Below are positions 6,512 to 13,351 of a stretch of DNA of 18,088 nucleotides, piece after piece. The stretch is from assembly GCA_019057735.1 (NCBI GenBank), contig JAHLWV010000018.1:1-18088 (forward strand), read 5' to 3'. Position 1 is the first letter of the stretch, and each line of letters opens with the position of its first letter. The notes under the pieces are model-generated. The model worked only from the letters and a program-made list of their open reading frames with translations. It did not search any database and was not told the DNA's origin. The translations under genes and the position numbers were made by a program. Source of the stretch: Promethearchaeota archaeon (GTDB lineage Archaea > Asgardarchaeota > Lokiarchaeia > Sigynarchaeales > SOKP01).

Positions 6512-6877
6512 TTAAATCAATCGAGATATTTTTTCGCATGTCCTCCTACAATCTAAAAGGATTAACCCAAGCCGAACATCTTTAGTTGTAGAAACAGTTA
6601 AAACTGCATTTGGACCTGCTTGCATGACGAGGAGATAACCTTCGCTTCCCTTAATATATAATTGGTCGAATTCTCCTTTGCCCATTTCAATTATTGCCCG
6701 TTCAGACAATGAGAGTAAAGCTGCAGTCATCGCGGCAATTCTCGTTTCATCGACACCTTGTGGGAGTGCAGAGGCAATAGGAAGACCTTCAGCGCTCACG
6801 ATCGCAGCAGATTTAACTTCTGGAATTGCTCCAAGTAATTTTTTCAATAGATCATCTAATGTATCGACTGATTCCAT
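6512..6877 (-). CDS. Roadblock/LC7 domain protein
   Basis: Single-domain Roadblock/LC7 protein of 121 residues. Members bind or regulate small GTPases; known examples are MglB, the GAP for MglA, and the Ragulator subunits. The sequence follows the family plan: an N-terminal helix (TLDDLLKKLLGAIPEV), the strand SAAIVSAEGLPIAS, then a long central helix IAAMTAALLSLSERAI. The strand FDQLYIKGSEGYLLVMQAG follows. AVLTVSTTKDVRLGLI ends the core, with a terminal helix after it. No membrane segment is present. I start at ATG 6877, 12 nt from GGAG, the spacing seen for flavodoxin. A TTG at 6886 (adding 3 residues) would be only 3 nt from GGAG. The GTPase at 9261-9842 is a plausible partner, by proximity only. 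Confidence 0.9.
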   Translation of the reverse strand: MESVDTLDDLLKKLLGAIPEVKSAAIVSAEGLPIASALPQGVDETRIAAMTAALLSLSERAIIEMGKGEFDQLYIKGSEGYLLVMQAGPNAVLTVSTTKDVRLGLILLDCRRTCEKISRLI

Positions 6878-7097
6878 TTGTGACAATTTCTCCTTCTCGG
6901 TATATGGTGATTTTTATTAGCTAAAGATAATACAATTGAGATTATTTTTAGCTTATAATTTAAATAGATTAATAGTATTTATTTATTTTTTTTTTTATTC
7001 GTTACTAATCGTTATCTATATAAAAATCTTGTATATTATTGGTTTATTAAAGTTTATAATATGTAGATAAAGGTAATGTGTGGCATTTCTTGGGTTC
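6878..7097. other. Divergent intergenic region, Roadblock side
   Basis: The gap between the Roadblock gene and the lipid kinase is 344 bases. This left part has a TATA-like element for the Roadblock gene on the minus strand (about 6951-6965, TTATAA). It also has a T11 tract at 6986-6996 of unknown use. No coding frame is convincing here. Confidence 0.4.
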
Positions 7098-7141
7098 AAC
7101 TCAAGTTTACCTCAAATTAAACTCAAGTTTACCTCAATTTT
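7098..7141. repeat. Four 11-bp tandem repeats, probable operator
   Basis: Four adjacent 11-mers: AACTCAAGTTT (7098-7108), ACCTCAAATTA (7109-7119), AACTCAAGTTT (7120-7130) and ACCTCAATTTT (7131-7141). Each has the core CTCAA at exactly 11-bp spacing (7100, 7111, 7122, 7133), about one helical turn. Units 1 and 3 are identical and internally near-palindromic (AACT-CA-AGTT). CTTGGGTT (7089-7096) adds an inverted partial match. The array ends 9 bp before a TATA box, the position of an archaeal activator or cooperative regulator site. Confidence 0.65.
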
Positions 7142-7150
7142 AATGCTACA

Positions 7151-7159
7151 TTATAAATA
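7151..7159 (+). promoter_or_regulatory. TATA box of lipid kinase gene
   Basis: TTATAAATA fits the archaeal TATA consensus. A start about 25 nt downstream would fall near 7180, leaving a leader of about 40 nt before the ATG at 7222. Confidence 0.45.
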
Positions 7160-7164
7160 AAAGA

Positions 7165-7187
7165 ATAATTAATTGATGATTAATTAT
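7165..7187. promoter_or_regulatory. 9-bp inverted repeat near predicted start site
   Basis: ATAATTAAT (7165-7173) and ATTAATTAT (7179-7187) are perfect complements around the spacer TGATG. The element covers the predicted transcription start and could be a repressor site. It is wholly A/T in the arms, so chance occurrence is quite possible. Confidence 0.3.
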
Positions 7188-7221
7188 AAAAATAATTAAA
7201 ATAACCAATTGTGTTGCTATC

Positions 7222-8367
7222 ATGGATCATTGGGTTTTTGTAGAGAATCTTTATACCACAACTTTTACGCTATTCTTCTTTGTTTTAATGTGTTTAATGT
7301 ATTATATTGGGGTGAAAGGGTATAGAGCCAAAAACTCTTATGGTGGAATTTCCTCAATTCTATGTGGTGTATGTTATTTAATTTTTGGATATTACAACTC
7401 TGTAGTTGGATTTTTTACATATCCTTACATGGGATTTATGGTGTGGTGGATTGGAATGATTCTTGTGGCGAACCTTATCTTTACAACTATTATTAGGAAA
7501 TCTATCAAGAAGATGAGGGGAGAAACAGATACTAGTGAGGTTGAAGTAAAAAAAGATTCGATCTTAAGAAGATATATCAGAAAGATGACTAAAGAAAATC
7601 CCTATAAAGACGATATCCCTTTTAGGATGGAGTTAATTCGAAAAAGTTTCCATCTTTCAGGCTTTTTATTACTTATTGCTTTCTTTGGATTTCTAGCATT
7701 ACCGCCACTGACATCCTTGGTAAATGACGGCGTCATAACTATGATTCAGCAGTTGGAGCCATCATATAATTTTATATGGGGTGAGTTATCTAATTATCCT
7801 TTTGGATTTGGAGAATTCCAAGCAGTAGTGGAGATTACAATGTTTGCGTTAATTGGTGCCTTAGCCTTTGCTATTGTATCAGACATAATTCGAATCGTTT
7901 GGGGGCCCGAATATTCAATTTTTAATTTTTTAACTAAATCTATGTTGAGAAACAAAGAAAAAAACGCAGCAGGGCCACAGATTTATATCATCACGGGTTT
8001 TATCTTTTCCTATATGCTATACATGGCGGGCATCATTCACATTTTCGTTTTTTTTGCTGGAATCCTTATAGCGTGTTTATCTGACGCTTCTGCCGCAATA
8101 ATAGGAAAAAAATATGGCAAGCATAAAGTCATACTTAGGAATGAAGAAGTAAAATCTGTCGAAGGATTTGTTGCGGGCGTTGTAGTTGCTTATATTATTG
8201 GTTTTGTATTTGTAGGGCCGGTATATGCTTTAATGGGTGCTTTTATTTTCTTTTTAACTGACTATTTACCAGCTGTTACCGCAGATAACATATTAAATCC
8301 TATATTTATACCGATAGGTATACAATTTCTCGTTTTTCTATTAGGATTGCCAATTGGATGGTTTTAA
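7222..8367 (+). CDS. SEC59/DGK1/VTE5-family lipid (polyprenol) kinase
   Basis: Integral membrane protein of 381 residues in the family of dolichol kinase, CTP-dependent diacylglycerol kinase and phytol kinase. Such enzymes phosphorylate a lipid alcohol, often with CTP. About nine hydrophobic spans are visible. Family motifs are the cytosolic ELIRKSFHLSG (R140, K141, H144), SDIIRI (D221), CLSDASAAIIGKKYGKHK (D288) and KSVEGFVAG (311-319). TADNILNP (D355, N356) lies near the C-terminus. The first two spans precede a charged linker (95-135) and look like an N-terminal extension. The substrate cannot be told from sequence: dolichol, geranylgeraniol and diacylglycerol are all possible. The HAD phosphatase gene follows after 44 nt. 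Promoter elements are at 7098-7187. Confidence 0.8.
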   Translation: MDHWVFVENLYTTTFTLFFFVLMCLMYYIGVKGYRAKNSYGGISSILCGVCYLIFGYYNSVVGFFTYPYMGFMVWWIGMILVANLIFTTIIRKSIKKMRGETDTSEVEVKKDSILRRYIRKMTKENPYKDDIPFRMELIRKSFHLSGFLLLIAFFGFLALPPLTSLVNDGVITMIQQLEPSYNFIWGELSNYPFGFGEFQAVVEITMFALIGALAFAIVSDIIRIVWGPEYSIFNFLTKSMLRNKEKNAAGPQIYIITGFIFSYMLYMAGIIHIFVFFAGILIACLSDASAAIIGKKYGKHKVILRNEEVKSVEGFVAGVVVAYIIGFVFVGPVYALMGAFIFFLTDYLPAVTADNILNPIFIPIGIQFLVFLLGLPIGWF

Positions 8368-8411
8368 ACAAATTACACATAACCCAAGAGAGAATGCTTT
8401 ACTAATTTATA

Positions 8412-9257
8412 ATGAGAAAATTAATTGAACAGCTTAAAGAGATCGAGTTAGCGATTTTTGACTTAGACGGAGTTGTATACCGAGGAGACAAGCTAATATC
8501 TGACAGCGATAAAGTGATTACAGCTTTAAAAGAACTTAGGATTAAAGTTGTCTATAATTCCAATAATTCCACAATCACTCGACAGATGTACGTCCAACGT
8601 CTTAAAGGATTTAACATTGAAAGCAAAATTTTAGATTTTTATACGAGCGCTTCGATCACTGCAAGTGAAATAACTAGATTAAAACAGAACGCTACAATTT
8701 ATGTTATAGGAGAGATAGGATTAAAAAAAGAACTAGAAAGATGTGGCCATATGGTCGTTAACGCTGAATCGAACCATATGGAAGTTGACTTCGTAATAGT
8801 TGGTCTGGATAGAGCTCTTACTTATGCAAAGCTAGCTTTCGCTCAGAGGTGTATTTTAAATGGAAACGCTAAATTTTACGCAACTAACGCAGATACTTCC
8901 TTGCCTGTGGCGGGCGGTTTACTACCAGGGGCAGGTGTAATGGTCAACGCTGTTGAAACATGTACTGGCCAAAAGCCCGTTAAGATTTTTGGGAAACCAA
9001 ACCCTGAAGGGATTCAATCGATTTTAAAGGAAACAAATTCAAATCCTAGCCGCTCTGTTATCTTTGGAGATCGCTTAAACACAGATATTTTAGCGGGTAA
9101 TCGCGCAGGTATTAATACGGCTCTCGTATTGACGGGTGTGACAAAAACATCTGATGTTGAAAAATTACTGAGAGATAAGGATCGATCTCTAGAAGCAGAA
9201 AAAGGAATGATTCCTAATATCGTAATTAATTCGCTGAAAGATATATTTTTGCCTTAA
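8412..9257 (+). CDS. HAD-IIA (NagD-like) phosphatase
   Basis: Haloacid-dehalogenase superfamily hydrolase of subclass IIA, which includes NagD, p-nitrophenyl phosphatase and phosphoglycolate phosphatase. Length is 281 residues, with no membrane segment. Motif I is FDLDGVVYRG (nucleophile D17, acid/base D19). Motif II is NSNNST (49-54). The Lys motif is FGKPNP (K195). Motif III/IV is FGDRLNTDILAG (D220, D225), followed by the usual AGINTALVLTGVT. The cap domain lies between motifs II and III, as expected for C2-type caps. All catalytic residues are present. The substrate is unknown. It probably shares a transcript with the upstream lipid kinase. Confidence 0.9.
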   Translation: MRKLIEQLKEIELAIFDLDGVVYRGDKLISDSDKVITALKELRIKVVYNSNNSTITRQMYVQRLKGFNIESKILDFYTSASITASEITRLKQNATIYVIGEIGLKKELERCGHMVVNAESNHMEVDFVIVGLDRALTYAKLAFAQRCILNGNAKFYATNADTSLPVAGGLLPGAGVMVNAVETCTGQKPVKIFGKPNPEGIQSILKETNSNPSRSVIFGDRLNTDILAGNRAGINTALVLTGVTKTSDVEKLLRDKDRSLEAEKGMIPNIVINSLKDIFLP

Positions 9258-9260
9258 GTA

Positions 9261-9842
9261 TCATAATCCGGCTCTTTTAAGCATCAATTTCGCAATTTCT
9301 GTGAAAATATCTTCGATATTTCTCCCATCTTTTGCAGAGCATTCAATATATCCAAACAATTTATTAGATTTTGCTAAACCAAACGCTTCTTTGGTTGGAA
9401 CTGCTCGTTTAAAGCTTAAATCTAATTTTCCTCCAACCATAATTACTGGCAAAGGTTTATCTTTGTCTCCAATAAAACCGTTTTTAAAAATATTAATCCA
9501 TTCAGGAAAATTTTTCAAGCTCGAATACCGTGTTATGTCGTACATAAAAATTCCTCCTGACGCACCTAAAATATAGCTCGGTAATAAAAACCTAAAACGT
9601 TTTTCTCCAGCAAAATCCCAAATCTGGAGGAGAACTATTTTTCCATCAACTTCTACTTTTTTAACATGAAAATCAACACCAATAGTGATGGTCTGGTTTG
9701 ACTTAAAGAGACCAGTAAGATATCTACCGAGTAATGTGGTCTTACCAACTCCACCATCTCCGAATAAACAAACTTTAAACATTACATCGGGTTCTCTATC
9801 GTCTTTTTCATCTTCCAAGTTATGGTTTTCCTCGAGCGTCAT
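9261..9842 (-). CDS. Ras/Rab-like small GTPase
   Basis: Small GTPase of 193 residues. An acidic N-terminal extension of about 20 residues (rich in E, D and N) precedes the G domain. G1 is GDGGVGKTT (28-36), G2 is TITIGVDFH (T53), G3 is WDFAGEKRF (D76-E80), G4 is GGKLD (137-141) and G5 is ECSAK (167-171). Two positions differ from canonical Ras. Gln61 is Glu (E80), and the Asn of NKxD is Gly (G138). There is no C-terminal CAAX or cysteine tail, so prenylation of the eukaryotic kind is not expected. The gene is flanked by other genes on both sides and lies between the two Roadblock genes. A perfect palindrome sits just upstream. Confidence 0.92.
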   Translation of the reverse strand: MTLEENHNLEDEKDDREPDVMFKVCLFGDGGVGKTTLLGRYLTGLFKSNQTITIGVDFHVKKVEVDGKIVLLQIWDFAGEKRFRFLLPSYILGASGGIFMYDITRYSSLKNFPEWINIFKNGFIGDKDKPLPVIMVGGKLDLSFKRAVPTKEAFGLAKSNKLFGYIECSAKDGRNIEDIFTEIAKLMLKRAGL

Positions 9843-9850
9843 TGACTTTT

Positions 9851-9863
9851 ATCGATAATCGAT
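9851..9863. promoter_or_regulatory. Palindrome upstream of GTPase start
   Basis: ATCGAT-A-ATCGAT is a perfect inverted (and direct) repeat, 9 nt upstream of the GTPase ATG. A TATA-like stretch on the minus strand lies at about 9898-9910, which would put this element in the 5' leader. It could be an operator. No Shine-Dalgarno motif is visible. Confidence 0.35.
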
Positions 9864-10036
9864 TTTCAATACAATTTTGTTAGAAGAGTATTTTGAAGTA
9901 TAATTATAATAATAATAAAAGTCAATTATTAAAATATTAATTGTTTCCGAAACAAATTTTGACAAATTCTTTAAGGCTTTAGATAGTTATAATTAGTTCC
10001 CTTTTTTTCGTTAATTTCATATTTTAATTAATTCCA

Positions 10037-11476
10037 TTATACCTCACTATAAAGATCAACGTAATTTTTTAGAAATAAATAATTTGAAAGTCTTGTATTT
10101 TGAATTGAATTTACTTGAACGAATTCGTTTGGAGCGTGTGCATATCCTCCAATACCTAATCCTCCAACAATGAAGTTCAATCCCAATTGGCTTTGTATCT
10201 GACTTAGTGGAGCTGCCGCTGCGCTAATCGGCCAAATTTGGGTGGTAAATCCGAGCTCTTTAAAACTATCTACAAGACTTTTTACTAAAATTGAATTTTC
10301 TCTAACTTTTGATCGGTCGTAGCCCATATTTTGAACAATTTCAAAGCTGGATTTTAAATTTCTCGTTAAATCGTTAACTTTCTTTTTTATTTCTTCAAAA
10401 ATTAAATCTACTGACACATCGTGAGCAAATCTAATGTCAATATTACACTCTGCCTTGTTAGCTACCATATTTTTTACTCCATTTTCCAAATAACCAGATT
10501 TTAAAGTAGATATGTTGAAAGTTGGATTAAATAAATAATCAATAAAATTCAGCTTAGGATCATCTATAAGAGTTTGTCTAATTCCTGCTTTTTCTTTTAT
10601 TATTCCTAAATCAATACTTTCCATTAAATTCTCAATGACCATTTTCTCTTTTTCTGTCATGTTGTAAGGAGTGCTGAGTGAATTAATTTTAAACTTATTT
10701 TCAGAATAAATACCATTAAGTACGAATATCAAATCTTGGGCAGGATTTGGGATCATCGAACTGAATGCTGAATGGGCCTCTGAGTTGGCTGCTGAAACTT
10801 TAATTGTTAAAGATAAAATACCTTTATAACCAAGCTTTAATACCGAAATTCCTTTTAAATCTTGTTTTATAGAAGGGTAATATGCGTCTGTGCACGCAGT
10901 AAACATATTTTTTTTTATTTCAAGAGTGTTTAATAGTGAAGGTGAACCTAGTTCTTCTTCTCCGTCTATTAAAAATAATAATGATATTGGAAGCTTTTCT
11001 TCTTCTTTTAAAATTTTCACCACATTTAAGAAACATAATAAAGGAGTTTTTGAATTATATGCGCCCCTACCAATAATAACCTTGCCTAATTTGTCTAATG
11101 GTTCCGGTAGATCAGTAATTTCCGCTCCAAAAGGATTTTTAATCCACTCTTTCTCATTATTTACAGGTTGAGTATCGTACATCATGTAGATTAATAATCT
11201 ATCCTTGATGTTTCCATCAACTTCAGCTATCAGTAATGGATTCGTTTCCCCTTCGATTTCTATGATTTTTTCGCAAAAATTAGAAATATATGAGGTGATA
11301 AAATCTTTAGCTTCTTTAATTGCTTCTCTATTTGAAGTATAACTTGGAATTTTTAAAAAACGGATTAAATCTTCTTTAATAAACTTTTCATTAGTTCTAT
11401 GGATTAATTCCTTTAAATCATTTTTACTGCTAGAAAAGCTTTCTTCATTCATATATATTAAAATTTTAAGTCTCAT
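10037..11476 (-). CDS. M20-family metallopeptidase homologue with altered ligands
   Basis: Protein of 479 residues with the M20 (ArgE/DapE/CPG2/carnosinase) architecture: a di-zinc catalytic domain interrupted by a dimerisation domain (about 215-345). Landmarks are YMMYDTQPV (97-105), GRGAYNSK (136-143), DGEEELGS (171-178), CTDAY (195-199), SEAHSAF (232-238) and GGYAHAPNE (443-451). Compared with the family, the first zinc His before YD is Met99 and the bridging Asp is Asn141. The catalytic Glu174, ligand Glu175, Asp197 and His447 remain. It may therefore bind one metal, use another ligand set, or be non-peptidolytic. An in-frame ATG at 11452 would drop 8 residues and may be the true start. 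No signal peptide is seen. Divergent from the Roadblock gene at 11509. Confidence 0.85.
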   Translation of the reverse strand: MRLKILIYMNEESFSSSKNDLKELIHRTNEKFIKEDLIRFLKIPSYTSNREAIKEAKDFITSYISNFCEKIIEIEGETNPLLIAEVDGNIKDRLLIYMMYDTQPVNNEKEWIKNPFGAEITDLPEPLDKLGKVIIGRGAYNSKTPLLCFLNVVKILKEEEKLPISLLFLIDGEEELGSPSLLNTLEIKKNMFTACTDAYYPSIKQDLKGISVLKLGYKGILSLTIKVSAANSEAHSAFSSMIPNPAQDLIFVLNGIYSENKFKINSLSTPYNMTEKEKMVIENLMESIDLGIIKEKAGIRQTLIDDPKLNFIDYLFNPTFNISTLKSGYLENGVKNMVANKAECNIDIRFAHDVSVDLIFEEIKKKVNDLTRNLKSSFEIVQNMGYDRSKVRENSILVKSLVDSFKELGFTTQIWPISAAAAPLSQIQSQLGLNFIVGGLGIGGYAHAPNEFVQVNSIQNTRLSNYLFLKNYVDLYSEV

Positions 11477-11508
11477 TAATTAAATTATTTTACTATTGAA
11501 AACTGAGA

Positions 11509-11907
11509 ATGAAGTTAAATATGGATGGGTTAGAACTTCCAAAAACTGAAAAAATTAAAAAATTAACTCAAATTATGAACCTAATTAAAGATAATGGAAA
11601 TTTATTAGGTGTATTATTCGCATACCGCGACGGAGGTCTTATTGCGGAAAACTTTAGAGACGAAATTTATTTTGATAACTTTACATCCATGTGCGCATCG
11701 GTCTTAGAAAGTGCTATAAGTCTAGGTCGTACAATGGGGGATAAAAAAGCAGCTAAAATAATCGCAGAGTTAGGAACTCAGACTATTGTTATTACTGAAT
11801 GTGACGAGAAAACGTTCTTAGTCTTTGATTTAGATTACCAATCTAATTTTAATGTGATCTTAGAAAAAATGGAAGATTATATTCGTAAATTAATTTTTCT
11901 CTACTAA
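11509..11907 (+). CDS. Roadblock/LC7-like domain protein, second copy
   Basis: Protein of 132 residues with the Roadblock/LC7 plan but divergent from the copy at 6512-6877. An N-terminal helix (EKIKKLTQIMNLIKDNGN) is followed by strand GVLFAYRDGGLIAENF and the central helix SMCASVLESAISLGRTM. Next come strands AAKIIAELGTQTIVITEC and KTFLVFDLDYQSN. A final helix NVILEKMEDYIRKL closes the domain. There is no membrane span. Its start lies only 32 nt from that of the divergent M20 gene, so the two promoters overlap and could be co-regulated. Upstream sequence has no clear Shine-Dalgarno motif. Function in GTPase regulation or complex scaffolding is inferred from the family. Confidence 0.8.
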   Translation: MKLNMDGLELPKTEKIKKLTQIMNLIKDNGNLLGVLFAYRDGGLIAENFRDEIYFDNFTSMCASVLESAISLGRTMGDKKAAKIIAELGTQTIVITECDEKTFLVFDLDYQSNFNVILEKMEDYIRKLIFLY

Positions 11908-11944
11908 GAAAAAATAAAGTAGGAACAACGAAATAAGAATTGAT

Positions 11945-13201
11945 TTAGCTTTTGCTGTCTATGAATTTTAGGTACTCGATACAAACTTGGGCAAATTGAC
12001 CTAGAGCTTCTTTTTCAATTACAGCAGGAGTGTCGTTTCTAGTATGATAGTAAGGCGCTAGTTCTTCTTTTAAATTCAACCCACCTATTGAAGCAGCAGG
12101 AATATTCTTCAAGCTAAAGACTGCTCCATCAGTTGCACCAAATGGGAGCGCTAATAATTTCGGATTAAGATTCAAGTTCTCAGCTATATCTAAGAGGGGT
12201 TCAAATACAAGTGGATCGTGTTTAGCACCTATCCCTGATTCTTTATTATGGATTACGATAAAATCTTTTTTAGCTATACTATCCATATTAACAATTGTAG
12301 TCTGATTTGATACCAATTCGTTATAGTGTGCCTTTACATATCGCTTAGCGCCTCTTAAACCTGCTTCTTCACCAGCAAAAGAAATTAACTGGACTCTAGT
12401 GTATTTTGGGAATATTTCGTCGTTATTTTTATTCTCTGACAAGAATTTTGCGATTCCTAATAGTATCGCAACTCCAGAAAGGTTATCGAACGCACCAAGT
12501 ACAGGTTTATAGCTATGGAAAAAAACATAAACTAAAATGATAGGAATAAAAAAAATAAAGATAATTCCAAAAATCAGAAAGAGAATGGGTTGAGCAATCC
12601 CTAATACGAAGAAGACCAACTTTAGTATTATAGCAACGAAAATGATTGCAACCCCTAAATATCCTATATTAATTATAAGCTGCCCAAATCGCTTCAAATA
12701 GTAAAACGTATTAAATTCAAAGGCTGAATCGTGATGGGCAGAGAAAATAACTGTGTTTTTCACTTCACTCTTTGGATTGATAGTTCCAATTATGTTATTT
12801 GATTCGCGCTTCGGAAAGAGAAAGTCAAAGGTTTCGTGGTATTTCATCACTTCAAGAATAAAATAGCTTATTGTAACTCCGATAAGAACAACGGCTAAAA
12901 CTAGCAAAAGGGTATCAAATACAGGATTTAGATTAATAATACTAAGATCACCTAACAACGATACCCAAAAAAAGATCCCAGCAATAAATACAATAAGTGC
13001 TCCGTACCTTATTCCCCCCAAAAAAGCATGAGGACTACTGATGTATGACTCTTGGTGCGCTTCATCGCAAAACTTTTTCAATTCTGATTCTACTTTGTTG
13101 CCAGCTATTATTTCTTCTTCTGTCCCCGACTCCCTAGCACCAATATCTGCGCAAACATCTACAATAAATTTATACATGTAATTATTATCAAACATTTTCA
13201 T
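11945..13201 (-). CDS. Membrane M28-family metallopeptidase
   Basis: M28 (aminopeptidase Y / glutamate carboxypeptidase) family, 418 residues from ATG 13201 (a TTG at 13204 adds one). Metal and catalytic residues, numbered from the TTG, are AHHD (H157, D159), the bridging D240 in AFDNLSG and the GEE pair (E279, E280). D308 in NMDSI and H387 in YYHTRND complete the set, so hydrolysis is likely. Four hydrophobic spans lie at about 67-84, 95-116, 176-200 and 205-229. The last two fall between ligand H157/D159 and bridging D240, so a membrane hairpin interrupts the catalytic domain. No signal peptide precedes the first span. It is convergent with the Roadblock gene at 11509. Confidence 0.87.
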   Translation of the reverse strand: MKMFDNNYMYKFIVDVCADIGARESGTEEEIIAGNKVESELKKFCDEAHQESYISSPHAFLGGIRYGALIVFIAGIFFWVSLLGDLSIINLNPVFDTLLLVLAVVLIGVTISYFILEVMKYHETFDFLFPKRESNNIIGTINPKSEVKNTVIFSAHHDSAFEFNTFYYLKRFGQLIINIGYLGVAIIFVAIILKLVFFVLGIAQPILFLIFGIIFIFFIPIILVYVFFHSYKPVLGAFDNLSGVAILLGIAKFLSENKNNDEIFPKYTRVQLISFAGEEAGLRGAKRYVKAHYNELVSNQTTIVNMDSIAKKDFIVIHNKESGIGAKHDPLVFEPLLDIAENLNLNPKLLALPFGATDGAVFSLKNIPAASIGGLNLKEELAPYYHTRNDTPAVIEKEALGQFAQVCIEYLKFIDSKS

Positions 13202-13351
13202 CAATACGTTATATTTAAAACGGAGCTATTTAGTCTAAAATCACAATGTTAAATAAAAATTCGCTATGTTAAGTATTAAAATTATAATTATATTTTCTTT
13301 GAGAAGAAAATTTATTGAAGAATAGAAGTAAATTCCAAAAATTGAAGCTAT

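Noticed and set aside
6986..6996. T11 tract as a terminator of a small plus-strand RNA
   Set aside because: No structured or G+C-rich segment precedes it, and poly-T runs are common in this AT-rich intergenic DNA.
9261..9842. Prenylated Rab-type GTPase
   Set aside because: No C-terminal cysteine or CAAX motif exists; the protein ends in RAGL.
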